64,000 bases of DNA, taken from NCBI GenBank assembly GCA_964368815.1, contig CAYJDA010000010.1, forward strand, positions 1 through 64,000. The letters are read 5' to 3'. Positions 1-8,800 of the stretch are shown piece after piece (the stretch's first letter is position 1; each line of letters opens with the position of its first letter). The translations under genes and the position numbers were made by a program. Source of the stretch: CAYJBH01 sp964368815 (GTDB taxonomy: Bacteria > Bacillota > Clostridia > Oscillospirales > Ruminococcaceae). The notes below the pieces were generated by a model that did not search any database, was not told the DNA's origin, and saw nothing but the letters and a program-made list of their open reading frames with translations.

Positions 1-26
1 ATAAAATTTGGTAATTTTACTTTGTT

Positions 27-49
27 GTTCAATTTTCAAGGTTCCCGTT
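27..49 (-). promoter_or_regulatory. rRNA-operon leader (boxA-like) segment
   Basis: On the minus strand this reads GAACCTTGAAAATTGAAC, which resembles the boxA-like 'CTTTGAAAACT' segment in the leader and spacers of Firmicutes rRNA operons. It lies just downstream of three tandem minus-strand promoters. The inferred 16S gene itself would be off the left edge and is not seen, so the call rests on the leader and promoter layout. Confidence 0.6.
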
Positions 50-73
50 GCTGCCGTTGTTGGCTGCCTGATT

Positions 74-102
74 ATAATAACATATTCGCTTCTCAATGTC
101 AA
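74..102 (-). promoter_or_regulatory. Tandem rrn-type promoter, proximal
   Basis: Minus-strand -35 TTGACA (97-102), 17-base spacer, -10 TATTAT (74-79). The 20 bases from the -10 onward (TATTATAATCAGGCAGCCAA) are the same as in the distal promoter at 247-275, indicating promoter duplication. It drives transcription out of the left edge of the window. Confidence 0.8.
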
Positions 103-162
103 GACTTTTTTTTGAATTTTTTGTCTTTTTTTATCGAGCCATTTCTTTGCGACAACTATTTT

Positions 163-191
163 ATTATAACCGATACAGTTTCGTTTGTCAA
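163..191 (-). promoter_or_regulatory. Tandem rrn-type promoter, middle
   Basis: Minus-strand -35 TTGACA (186-191), 17-base spacer, -10 TATAAT (163-168): a full consensus sigma-A promoter. It is one of three in tandem about 85 bases apart, as in strong stable-RNA promoter clusters. Confidence 0.8.
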
Positions 192-246
192 GAGTTTTTT
201 TTAATTTTTTTTGCTTTTTTTATCTCTCTCGTTTGGCTGCCTGATT

Positions 247-275
247 ATAATAACACAGCGATTTACTAAAGTCAA
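247..275 (-). promoter_or_regulatory. Tandem rrn-type promoter, distal
   Basis: Minus-strand -35 TTGACT (270-275), 17-base spacer, -10 TATTAT (247-252). Same downstream sequence as the proximal copy. T-rich sequence on both sides would be A-rich UP-like DNA on the transcribed strand. No protein gene is seen in 1-426. Confidence 0.75.
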
Positions 276-365
276 GCTTTTTTTATTATTTTTTTCAATT
301 TTATTTCTTTTTCTCTTTTTTCTTACATTATAATGTGTGATTTTAATTTAACCATCTATTTACTA

Positions 366-394
366 TTGAACTTATTATTATATTATGGTAAAAT
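366..394 (+). promoter_or_regulatory. Promoter of the ECF-S / ileS unit
   Basis: TTGAAC (366-371), 17-base spacer, TAAAAT (389-394), then an AAGGAG ribosome binding site at 411-416 before the ATG at 427. The leader is only about 25 bases, so there is no room for a T-box or riboswitch before this gene. Confidence 0.6.
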
Positions 395-426
395 ACCTTT
401 ATATTTATTTAAGGAGTTAACTATAG

Positions 427-996
427 ATGAACAAAACACAAATTCAAACTCTCACAAGGTTAGGTTTATTGACTGCTCTTACTATAATCCTAGCCGCAAC
501 ACCCTTGGGATATATACCCTTGTCTCCTGCACTGAGCCTTACTATAATGACAGTTCCTATTGCAGTGGGCGCCTTGGCAATTAAACCGTATGCCGCTATT
601 ATTCTTTCTGCGGTTTTTGGAATCACCAGCTTTATACGTGCCCCGCTGGAACCACTTAGTGCACTAATGTTACAGGAGAGCCTAATATATACCATCCTAA
701 TTGTTATTGTTGGCAGACTGTTAGTTGGGGTTATCATCTGCTTAGTGAGTACTGCTATTAATAAAGGTAACAAAGGCAGCCTTTTTATTTACGCAGCGGT
801 TGGTGCACTTGCAGCATTACTTAATACCGTAATCTTTCTATCGGGACTGGCCTTCCTTTTTTCCGATATAGTTAGCAACATGCCCGGAAAAAGTGGATTT
901 ATCGCCATAGTTGTTGCTTTTGCCCCTTCGGCAGTTGGCGAAGCAATCGCCGGAGCGGTACTAACCATGCCACTTGTTAAGTTACTTAAAAGATAA
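427..996 (+). CDS. ECF transporter S component (vitamin-type substrate binder)
   Basis: A 189-residue, very hydrophobic protein with about six membrane segments and no soluble domain, the size and layout of an energy-coupling-factor S component. The N-terminal part has the 'GYIPLSPALSLTIMTVPIAVGAL' style of segment typical of the PF12822-like S components. These capture a vitamin or similar small molecule in the membrane and pair with a shared EcfT/EcfAA' module, which is not encoded nearby. The substrate cannot be read from the sequence, and no riboswitch precedes it that could reveal one. AAGGAG lies 10 bases before the ATG. Only 21 bases separate it from ileS, so the two are probably cotranscribed. 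Confidence 0.7.
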   Translation: MNKTQIQTLTRLGLLTALTIILAATPLGYIPLSPALSLTIMTVPIAVGALAIKPYAAIILSAVFGITSFIRAPLEPLSALMLQESLIYTILIVIVGRLLVGVIICLVSTAINKGNKGSLFIYAAVGALAALLNTVIFLSGLAFLFSDIVSNMPGKSGFIAIVVAFAPSAVGEAIAGAVLTMPLVKLLKR

Positions 997-1017
997 GATT
1001 TGAAAGGATATCAAACA

Positions 1018-4000
1018 ATGAAGTATAGCGAACTCACCTCCAAGCCCGAAGTTTCTAAAATGCAGTCGGAAATGCTGCAGTTTTGGAAGGAAGAACAAAT
1101 ATTTGAAAAATCGGTTAACGATAAATCGGGTGAAGAGATATTTTTCTACGACGGCCCCCCGTTTCCTACCGGCAAACCTCACCATGGAACGGTTCTGGTT
1201 TCCTTTATTAAGGATATGATAGCAAGATACTACACTATGAAGGGATATCGTATCCCTCGTGTTTGGGGTTGGGACTGTCATGGTCTTCCCATCGAAAATC
1301 AAGCCGAGGTAATGCTTGGAATCGATGATAAAAATGTTATCGAAAATTCTCTTGGCATAGATAAGTTTAACGAGAAGTGCTTTGAGATTGTTTCGGCTAA
1401 TAATGATAGTTGGAAAACCTATGTTGAGCAGATGGCACGTTGGGTAGACTACGATGGGGCGTATAAAACAATGGATACCTCCTTTATGGAGAGTGTCATG
1501 TGGGCTTTTAAAACCTGTTACGACCGTGATTTAATCTACCGTGACTACCGTGTTACACCATATTGTATGCACTGTGAGACCTCGCTTTCCATTTCTGACA
1601 CCAGAGAATCCGACTCCACAAGGTTAAGGCAGGATAGATGGCTAATTGCAAAGTTTAAAACCGAACTTAATGTAAACGACAAACCCACCTCGATACTTGC
1701 ATGGACAACTACTCCATGGACACTACCTTCCAACCTTGCGCTTGTCGTTGGTGAAGCTCTCGACTATTCCTTTGTTGAGGTTGAAAATGAAGTTTATATC
1801 GCCTGTACCAACACTTTAAAGAATTATCCAAAGGTGTTTGGCAACGAACCTACCATTATTAAGAGCTGTAACGGCACCGAACTTGTTGGGGTTGAATATG
1901 AACCGCTTTTCCCCTACTTTTGCGAGTTAAAGTCCCAAGGTGCATTTAGGGTGATTTCGGGCGAGCATGTTGGATCAGACGAAGGCGTTGGGGTTGTTCA
2001 TACTGCACCGGCATTTGGTGAGGACGACTACTGGGTTTGCAAAGAACATGGAATACCGCTGGTAAATCCGGTTGATGAAAAGGGTCGCTTTACTAAGGAA
2101 GTTACCGACTTTTACGCCCAAGATGGTGATAAAAATGTTATCGAGCTTAACAGCACAATAACAAGATTTTTGTATGACAGTAATAAATGTGTTGCCGACG
2201 GCACCATTGAGCATAACTACCCCCACTGCTGGAGATGTAAGCGTCCGCTTATCTATCGGGCTATGGATGCATGGTATTTTAGTGTATCTTCTATTAAGGA
2301 TAGATTAATCGAGTTAAACGAGGATATCAACTGGGTGCCCTCCTCCGTTAAGCATGGAAGGTTCGGCAAATGGCTGGAAAATGCACGTGACTGGAACATA
2401 TCAAGAAACAGATATTGGAGCACCCCTATACCTATTTGGGAATGCGAAGATGATGACTGCAACCATCGAGCTGTTGTAGGCAGTATTGAAGAAATTGAGA
2501 AACTTAGCGGAGTTAAACCTGATAACCTTCATCGCCAATTCCTGGACGATATAACCTTTAGCTGCGGCTGTTGCGGCAAGACAATGAAAAGAGTTCCGGA
2601 GGTGTTGGACTGTTGGTTTGAGAGTGGTTCCGCACCATTTGCACACAAACACTATCCATTTGAAAATAAGGATTGGTTTGAGTCACATCTGCCCAGCGAT
2701 TTCGTTGTTGAATATACCGGACAGATTCGTTGTTGGTTCTATTACCTACATGTTCTCTCGGTAGCTTTATTCGACAAGACCGCTTTCAACAATGGTGTAG
2801 TGCATGGTACCATTCTTGCAAAGGACGGCAAAAAGCTTTCTAAGTCTTCAAAAAATTATACCGACCCGATGGAACTTATGCAGCAGTACGGAACCGACGC
2901 ATACCGTTTATATCTTTACCAAACAAACGCCATGCTAATAGGCGACCTTATGTTTGACGATGCCGGTATTCAGGAAGCTTATCAGAAAATTATTTTGCCA
3001 TACTGGAATGCCTGTAACTTCTACATCGCGTATGCAAACATAGATGGGTTTAAGCCAACCTCGTTAGAAAAGCCGGTTGTTACCGACCAACTCAACAGAT
3101 GGATAATGGCTAAGCTTTACGAAGCCGAAAAGTTAATATCTCAAAACATGGATGCATATCAGGTTAATAAATATGTTGTTTATCTTCTTGATCTTGTTGA
3201 CGGCCTTACCAACTGGTTTATTCGCCGCTCCCGTCGTAAATTCTGGAGCAACGGTATGTCGCAAGAAAAAACCGAAGTTTACAGTACCTTATATTATGTT
3301 TTGGTAAACATAACAAAGTTGCTCGCACCGGTGGCTCCAATTATTTCGGAGCAGGTATATAAAACACTTACCGACGGATACTCTGTTCATCTTGAAGATT
3401 GGCCAACATTATCTGAAGAGTATCGTGATGATGAACTTATCAAGCAGGTAGATGTTATTCAGGATATCATTACACTTGCACGTAACATTCGTAACAAAAA
3501 CAGAATAAAAAACCGTCAACCATTAAGCGAACTTCGTGTTGCACTTGCCGATAGTAGTTATAATGAATTTGCCGATAACTTTGTAGAGGTTATTGCAGAA
3601 GAGCTTAATGTTAAAAAGGTTGTACTTCTCGATAATGTTGAGAGTATAGCAAACGTTAAGTATGATCCAAACTTTAACGAGATAAGAAACAGATATAAGG
3701 AACAAGTTCCGTCAATTATTGCTGCGGTAAAAAAGGGTAACTTCGTACTACACAGCGACAGGGTTGTTTTAACCATTGATGGGGTTGAATCCGATTTTGC
3801 ATCTGAAATTATCCTCGTAACCTATATTGCCAAAGAGGGGCAGCATGTTGTTTCGGACCGTGGAATTGTTGTTTCGTTAGACATAACCTTAACGGATGAG
3901 TTAAAACAGGAAGGATTAGCAAGGGATATAGTTCGTAACATCCAGGATGCAAGAAAGCAGATTGGCTGTAACATAGTAGATAGGATTGATGTTGAAATCT

Positions 4001-4143
4001 GTGCCGACATGGCTCAGGAATGGCTTGACTATATCAGTAGCGAAACCCTTGCCGACATAACAAAAATCGCCGAACCAACAACCGTGTTAAAGATTGCCGA
4101 CGACAACGAAAATGAAATTGAAATAAGAATAGCAAAAAAATAG
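1018..4143 (+). CDS. ileS: Isoleucyl-tRNA synthetase, long (class 2-like) form
   Basis: Charges tRNA-Ile in the cytoplasm. I start it at ATG 1018 (1041 residues), which has AAAGGA nine bases upstream, rather than at the in-frame TTG at 1000. The HIGH-like motif is PHHGT at residues 54-58 and the KMSKS motif is KLSKS at 606-610, with the shared WGWDCHGLPIE block between them. A CP1 editing insertion lies between the two motifs. The length is about 100 residues above the roughly 930-940 of class 1 bacterial IleS and fits the eukaryote-like class 2 found in many clostridia. That class is known for low mupirocin sensitivity, which is an inference here. No T-box leader is visible, unlike many Firmicutes ileS genes. 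Confidence 0.95.
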   Translation: MKYSELTSKPEVSKMQSEMLQFWKEEQIFEKSVNDKSGEEIFFYDGPPFPTGKPHHGTVLVSFIKDMIARYYTMKGYRIPRVWGWDCHGLPIENQAEVMLGIDDKNVIENSLGIDKFNEKCFEIVSANNDSWKTYVEQMARWVDYDGAYKTMDTSFMESVMWAFKTCYDRDLIYRDYRVTPYCMHCETSLSISDTRESDSTRLRQDRWLIAKFKTELNVNDKPTSILAWTTTPWTLPSNLALVVGEALDYSFVEVENEVYIACTNTLKNYPKVFGNEPTIIKSCNGTELVGVEYEPLFPYFCELKSQGAFRVISGEHVGSDEGVGVVHTAPAFGEDDYWVCKEHGIPLVNPVDEKGRFTKEVTDFYAQDGDKNVIELNSTITRFLYDSNKCVADGTIEHNYPHCWRCKRPLIYRAMDAWYFSVSSIKDRLIELNEDINWVPSSVKHGRFGKWLENARDWNISRNRYWSTPIPIWECEDDDCNHRAVVGSIEEIEKLSGVKPDNLHRQFLDDITFSCGCCGKTMKRVPEVLDCWFESGSAPFAHKHYPFENKDWFESHLPSDFVVEYTGQIRCWFYYLHVLSVALFDKTAFNNGVVHGTILAKDGKKLSKSSKNYTDPMELMQQYGTDAYRLYLYQTNAMLIGDLMFDDAGIQEAYQKIILPYWNACNFYIAYANIDGFKPTSLEKPVVTDQLNRWIMAKLYEAEKLISQNMDAYQVNKYVVYLLDLVDGLTNWFIRRSRRKFWSNGMSQEKTEVYSTLYYVLVNITKLLAPVAPIISEQVYKTLTDGYSVHLEDWPTLSEEYRDDELIKQVDVIQDIITLARNIRNKNRIKNRQPLSELRVALADSSYNEFADNFVEVIAEELNVKKVVLLDNVESIANVKYDPNFNEIRNRYKEQVPSIIAAVKKGNFVLHSDRVVLTIDGVESDFASEIILVTYIAKEGQHVVSDRGIVVSLDITLTDELKQEGLARDIVRNIQDARKQIGCNIVDRIDVEICADMAQEWLDYISSETLADITKIAEPTTVLKIADDNENEIEIRIAKK

Positions 4144-4155
4144 TTGTTATAGCTT

Positions 4156-4770
4156 TTACGAGTAAAAGTTCTCGATATTTGTTGGCGTTAACCTTCCGTT
4201 CCCAACGCGAAGTATACCCTCATTTAGTTCTTCAAACAGCTCGAGGGGTATCGAAACGGTAAGTGTTGTTCTTTCGTCATAAATACAATTAACCAGTGTG
4301 CCGCCTTGTGTAGAAATAAGGTGGCACACCTTTTCGTATAGATGATATTCTACCGATAGATCAAACTTAATCGAAAGGGTTCGATGTTTAATACCGGCTT
4401 GCTCTATTGCAAGCCTTGCACTGTCGCCATATGCACGAACCAAACCTCCCGTCCCGAGAAGAGTTCCCCCAAAATAACGTGTAACTACAACAACAGCGTC
4501 AACTATATTTCTTCCCTCAAGCATAGATAACACCGGGAGTCCTGCCGTTTTAGCCGGCTCGCCATCATCGGAATATCTAACCCTATTGTCGCTTCGTAAT
4601 CTGTAAGCATATACATGGTGGTTTGCTGTAGGATGCTGTGCTCTTTGTTCTGCAATCGCTTCAACCGCCTCTTCCTCGGTTGTTACCGGCATTGCTACCG
4701 CTATAAAACGAGAATGCTTAACAATATTTTCAATAACCGACCTGCCTTTTAGGGTAATATAATCTTCCAT
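4156..4770 (-). CDS. yigZ: YigZ/IMPACT family protein
   Basis: A 204-residue protein with the YigZ signature: an N-terminal 'KHSRFIAVAMPVTTEEEA' type strand-helix, then a DDGEPAKTAG block and the glycine-rich RYFGGTLLGTGGLVRAY segment, followed by a DUF1949-like C-terminal ferredoxin fold. The family is conserved and has been linked to translation control and RNA or nucleotide binding, but its biochemical role in bacteria is not settled. It converges with ileS, with 12 bases between the two stop codons. Its start is the first ATG. Confidence 0.9.
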   Translation of the reverse strand: MEDYITLKGRSVIENIVKHSRFIAVAMPVTTEEEAVEAIAEQRAQHPTANHHVYAYRLRSDNRVRYSDDGEPAKTAGLPVLSMLEGRNIVDAVVVVTRYFGGTLLGTGGLVRAYGDSARLAIEQAGIKHRTLSIKFDLSVEYHLYEKVCHLISTQGGTLVNCIYDERTTLTVSIPLELFEELNEGILRVGNGRLTPTNIENFYS

Positions 4771-4949
4771 TTATTCACCTTACATAAATAAAGTATGTTT
4801 ATACATTATATATTAATATGAATAAAAAAAGCAAGAGTGATTTGTAAGTAAAAAAACAATGGCATCTTTATTTGTGTATTTTGTTCAATAACTATATATA
4901 TAATATCCAGCTTTAGATTATCAAATATGACAATCTTTTAACTTTAGGC

Positions 4950-4979
4950 TTGACAACAACATATAATTATGGATATAAT
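4950..4979 (+). promoter_or_regulatory. topA promoter
   Basis: TTGACA (4950-4955), 18-base spacer, TATAAT (4974-4979). AAGGAG at 5001-5006 precedes the ATG at 5010, giving a very short leader. The rest of 4771-4949 is AT-rich with no gene seen. Confidence 0.75.
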
Positions 4980-5009
4980 AGCGATTGTAACCTTTAGGAC
5001 AAGGAGCTT

Positions 5010-7088
5010 ATGTCTAAATTAGTAATTGTTGAATCGCCTGCAAAGGCAAAAACCATAGCCAAATACCTTGGTAAGGACTTTAAGGTAATGGCTAGTAACG
5101 GCCATATAAGAGATCTCCCCACCACACGACTCGGTATCGATGTGGACAATGACTTCGAACCAAAATATATAAATGTAAGAAACAAGTCTCAACTCATAAA
5201 GCAGCTAAAGAAGTCTGCTCAGGGAAGTGAAGCTGTTTATCTTGCTACCGACCCCGACCGCGAGGGCGAAGCTATTTCATGGCATCTTGCCGAACTTTTA
5301 GGGCTCGACACCAATTTAACAAACCGAGTTACCTTTGGTGAAATTACGAAAAAAGGCGTAACCACCGGAATGCAAAACCCACGAAGCATTGATATGAACC
5401 TGTTTTATTCGCAACAAGCGAGGAGGGTTCTCGATAGATTGGTTGGTTATACTATCTCACCGTTTTTATGGAAAAAAGTTCGCCGTGGTCTCTCGGCGGG
5501 AAGAGTACAATCCGTTGCATTAAAGCTGATTGTTGACCGTGAACGTGAAATTCTATCCTTTGTTCCAAAGGAATACTGGGATATTTCAGCACAGCTCACA
5601 ACCGAATCCGGAGCAGAGGTTGTTGCCAGCTATTATGGTAAAGACGGCAAAAAATCCACCGGCATACACAATAAGGAAGAGGCGGATAAAATTGTTCTCG
5701 AATCCGGAAAAGAGTTTTCGGTATCGGATATTAAGGATGGCGTTCGCCACCGTTCACCTGCACCTCCTTTTATTACCTCAACCCTACAACAGGACGCATC
5801 CCGAAAGCTCGGGTTTTCCCCCTCACGCACCATGCAACTTGCCCAAACTCTTTATGAGGGTGTTGATATTAATGGAATTGGCGCTGTTGGCCTTATAACC
5901 TATATGAGAACAGACAGCCTTAGAATATCTGATGAAGCCGCATCTGCAACTGCTGAATTTATTACCGATAAGTACGGTGACAAATATCTTCCCGCAAAGC
6001 GTAGGGTATATAAAAACAAAGGACGAGAAGTGCAGGACGCTCATGAGGCTATTCGTCCTTCGGATGTTAGTATCACCCCTGAAATGGTTGAGAATTCGGT
6101 ATCAGGCGAGCTTGCAAAGCTTTATAAATTAATTTTCAACAGATTTGTTGCAAGCCAGATGGCAGATGCCAAGTTTGCAACACAATCGCTGACCCTTACC
6201 GCAGGAGAAGGGCACACCTATAAAGCATCGGGCTATACCGTTACATTTGACGGTTTTATGACACTTTATGTTGAAAGTTCCGATGAAAAAGAGCAAAAGG
6301 CTACGGCGTTACCTAAGATGTCGGTTTCGGAAAAGATGCTGTTAAAGACGTTAAATGCTCTTCAGAAGTTTACCGAACCTCCTGCAAGATACAACGATGC
6401 GAGTATAATTAAGGCGCTTGAAGAAAACGGAATCGGTCGACCTTCAACCTACGCTCCCACCATAAACACCATAGTTAGCAGAGGATATGTTCAGCGTGAA
6501 CAGCGTAGGCTTCATCCAACCGAGCTCGGATTTACCGTCAACGACCTTATGAACGACCAATGGTCAACAATTGTTGATGTTAAGTTTTCTGCCGATATGG
6601 AACGCCTATTAGACGATATCGAACAGGGACAGGCAAGTTGGAAAGAACCGGTTAAGGATATCTATGTCTATCTACAGGATACGTTAGAAAAGGCCGAGAA
6701 AAATCTTGAGGGCAAAAGCTATAAAATCCCGGATGAACCTACCGACATACCCTGTGAGCTCTGCGGTAAAATGATGGTGATTAGAACCGGAAGATACGGC
6801 AAATTTTTAGGCTGTCCCGGATACCCCGAATGTAAAAACATTAAGCCGCTAACTCAACCATCGGATGGTGAATGCCCTATCTGTGATAAGCCGCTTGCCA
6901 AGCGTAAAAACAAGATGGGAAGAACCTTCTACGGTTGTACCGGCTACCCGGATTGTACATTTTTAGCAAACGAAACACCCACCGAAGAAAAATGCCCTTC
7001 CTGTAACAAATCTCTTTTTAAAAAGTTGGGTAAAAACCCACAGCTCATCTGCCATAACCCCAACTGCCCTTCAGCAAAAAAGAAATAG
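5010..7088 (+). CDS. topA: DNA topoisomerase I
   Basis: A type IA topoisomerase of 692 residues that relaxes negative supercoils. The Toprim domain begins at residue 1 (KLVIVESPAKAKTI) and carries the acidic DPDREGEA motif. The catalytic tyrosine is in LITYMRTDS (about residue 298). Three C-terminal zinc-ribbon repeats follow residue 590: CELC...CPGYPEC, CPIC...CTGYPDC and CPSC...CHNPNC, all with four cysteines. This is the normal length for a clostridial TopA with zinc-ribbon tail. It has its own promoter and is followed closely by the peroxidase gene. Confidence 0.97.
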   Translation: MSKLVIVESPAKAKTIAKYLGKDFKVMASNGHIRDLPTTRLGIDVDNDFEPKYINVRNKSQLIKQLKKSAQGSEAVYLATDPDREGEAISWHLAELLGLDTNLTNRVTFGEITKKGVTTGMQNPRSIDMNLFYSQQARRVLDRLVGYTISPFLWKKVRRGLSAGRVQSVALKLIVDREREILSFVPKEYWDISAQLTTESGAEVVASYYGKDGKKSTGIHNKEEADKIVLESGKEFSVSDIKDGVRHRSPAPPFITSTLQQDASRKLGFSPSRTMQLAQTLYEGVDINGIGAVGLITYMRTDSLRISDEAASATAEFITDKYGDKYLPAKRRVYKNKGREVQDAHEAIRPSDVSITPEMVENSVSGELAKLYKLIFNRFVASQMADAKFATQSLTLTAGEGHTYKASGYTVTFDGFMTLYVESSDEKEQKATALPKMSVSEKMLLKTLNALQKFTEPPARYNDASIIKALEENGIGRPSTYAPTINTIVSRGYVQREQRRLHPTELGFTVNDLMNDQWSTIVDVKFSADMERLLDDIEQGQASWKEPVKDIYVYLQDTLEKAEKNLEGKSYKIPDEPTDIPCELCGKMMVIRTGRYGKFLGCPGYPECKNIKPLTQPSDGECPICDKPLAKRKNKMGRTFYGCTGYPDCTFLANETPTEEKCPSCNKSLFKKLGKNPQLICHNPNCPSAKKK

Positions 7089-7122
7089 TTAACATAGAAT
7101 CAATATTTATTATGGAGGGTAT

Positions 7123-7671
7123 ATGAACATTTATGACATCAGCGTAAAAAAGAGCGACTCTACCATGCAACCCTTAAGTGATTTTTCAGGCAAGTTAATG
7201 TTGGTTGTTAACTCCGCAACACACTGCGGCTTTACTCCGCAGTATAATGAACTCAGAGAGCTACACGAAAGCTATGCCGAAAAAGGTCTTGTTATCCTCG
7301 ATTTTCCCTGCAATCAGTTTGGAGAGCAGGCTAAGGGAACAATTGAAGAGATAACCGAATTTTGTCAACTTAATTTTAAAACGCCATATGAAATGTATGC
7401 AAAGGTAGAGGTTAATGGTGAAAACCAGAGTGAGCTTTTTCGGTATCTTAAAAAATGCAAGGGCTTTAAGGGGTTTAACAACGATAAACATCCGCTAAAC
7501 GAGAAACTTAAAGAAATGTTCTCTGCCAACGATCCGAATTACGAGCAAAGCGATGAAATTAAATGGAACTTCACAAAATTTTTAATTGGTAAAGACGGTA
7601 AAGTTTTAGCAAGATTTGAGCCGGTTGATGATGGTGCAATAATAAAGTCTATAATCGAAAAATACATTTAA
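7123..7671 (+). CDS. Glutathione peroxidase family thiol peroxidase
   Basis: Reduces hydroperoxides. The 182-residue protein has the GPx triad region: peroxidatic Cys in NSATHCGFTPQY (about residue 35), Gln in DFPCNQFGEQ and Trp-Asn in KWNFTKFL. Selenocysteine is replaced by cysteine, as usual in bacteria, where these enzymes mostly work with thioredoxin rather than glutathione. GGAGGG lies just before the ATG. A strong terminator follows, so it may be read with topA (34 bases apart) or alone. Confidence 0.92.
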   Translation: MNIYDISVKKSDSTMQPLSDFSGKLMLVVNSATHCGFTPQYNELRELHESYAEKGLVILDFPCNQFGEQAKGTIEEITEFCQLNFKTPYEMYAKVEVNGENQSELFRYLKKCKGFKGFNNDKHPLNEKLKEMFSANDPNYEQSDEIKWNFTKFLIGKDGKVLARFEPVDDGAIIKSIIEKYI

Positions 7672-7678
7672 TAACACA

Positions 7679-7712
7679 ATATACAACTCCTTTTGGGGTT
7701 GTATATTTTTTA
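7679..7712 (+). terminator. Rho-independent terminator after the peroxidase gene
   Basis: A 12-bp stem ATATACAACTCC/GGGGTTGTATAT (one G-T pair), loop TTTT, followed by a T tract. Confidence 0.85.
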
Positions 7713-7727
7713 TTTATATGATAAAAT
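7699..7727 (+). promoter_or_regulatory. Candidate ddh promoter
   Basis: TTGTAT (7699-7704), 17-base spacer, TAAAAT (7722-7727). It overlaps the right arm of the preceding terminator. Spacing is ideal but the -35 is weak. Confidence 0.5.
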
Positions 7728-7760
7728 AATTCAGATAGTATAAATCTCAGGAGAGTTATT

Positions 7761-8741
7761 ATGAGTAAAATTAAAGTAGGAATTGTTGGTTACGGTAATC
7801 TCGGCAAGGGTGCTGAACTCGCCGTAAACGCTGCATCGGATATGGAGTTAATAGGAGTTTTTACAAGAAGGCCTCCAGCCGAAGTTAGTGTTTTAACACC
7901 CGGTGTTAGCGCATACACCATTGAAGATGCCTTTAATATGAAGGATAAAATTGACGTTATGATCCTTTGTGGTGGCAGTGCTACCGATCTACCGGAGCAG
8001 GGACCACAATTTGCAGCAGCATTTAACACCATCGACAGCTTTGACACACATGCAAAAATCCCTGAATTTTACGATGCTATGCAAAAGGCTGCAAAGCCTG
8101 CCGGCAAGCTTGCTATAATCTCGGTAGGCTGGGATCCCGGAGTGTTCTCGATAAACCGTGTTTATGCCGAAGCTATACTACCAACGTCCGACTGTTACAC
8201 ATTCTGGGGCAAAGGTGTTAGCCAGGGGCACTCCGACGCTATTCGCAGAATAGATGGTGTTGCCGATGCAAAGCAGTATACAATACCGATTCAATCTGCT
8301 CTTGATGCAGTTAGAAGCGGATCTAACCCCGAACTATCAACAAGAGAAAAACATCTTCGCGATTGCTATGTTGTTGTTAAAGACGGTGCCGATAAGGTGA
8401 AAATAGAAAACGAGATAAAAACCATGCCAAACTACTTCTCGGATTATGATACAACCGTTACCTTTATCACCGCCGAAGAGATGGCTAAAAATCATAACAA
8501 GATGCCGCATGGTGGATTTGTTATTAACAGCGAAACATCTAACGGTAATGTAAACACCATCGAGTATTCACTAACCCTTGATTCCAACCCTGAGTTCACC
8601 TCTAAGGTGCTTATAGCCTACGCAAGAGCGGCATACCGCCTAAATAAAGAAGGAGCAACCGGAGCTAAAACCGTTTTAGACATAGCCCCATCCTACATCT
8701 CCCCGCTTTCGGCCGAGGTTTTAAGGGCAGAAAAGCTGTAA
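7761..8741 (+). CDS. ddh: meso-diaminopimelate dehydrogenase
   Basis: Makes meso-diaminopimelate from tetrahydrodipicolinate in one NADPH-dependent amination, the short lysine and cell-wall branch. The 326-residue length is normal. The Rossmann motif is at the N terminus (VGIVGYGNLGKG, residues 6-17) with the following strand GVFTRR. The substrate region VGWDPG and the SNGNVNTIEY block near residue 262 are both typical of the family. CAGGAGAG precedes the ATG. It stands alone between a terminator and the broken acyltransferase gene. Confidence 0.93.
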   Translation: MSKIKVGIVGYGNLGKGAELAVNAASDMELIGVFTRRPPAEVSVLTPGVSAYTIEDAFNMKDKIDVMILCGGSATDLPEQGPQFAAAFNTIDSFDTHAKIPEFYDAMQKAAKPAGKLAIISVGWDPGVFSINRVYAEAILPTSDCYTFWGKGVSQGHSDAIRRIDGVADAKQYTIPIQSALDAVRSGSNPELSTREKHLRDCYVVVKDGADKVKIENEIKTMPNYFSDYDTTVTFITAEEMAKNHNKMPHGGFVINSETSNGNVNTIEYSLTLDSNPEFTSKVLIAYARAAYRLNKEGATGAKTVLDIAPSYISPLSAEVLRAEKL

Positions 8742-8800
8742 AACAATCTATCTGCAATGTTATATACTGAAATTATTAGATGAAAATTGAGGTAAGATTA

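Noticed and set aside
22..204. Short plus-strand frame at the left edge
   Set aside because: It crosses the minus-strand rrn-type promoters and is T-rich with no ribosome binding site.
395..426. T-box or riboswitch before the ECF-S/ileS unit
   Set aside because: The predicted leader is about 25 bases, too short for any known T-box or riboswitch.
4771..5009. tRNA or small gene in the yigZ-topA gap
   Set aside because: The stretch is AT-rich; apart from the topA promoter and ribosome binding site, I see no folded tRNA or coding frame.
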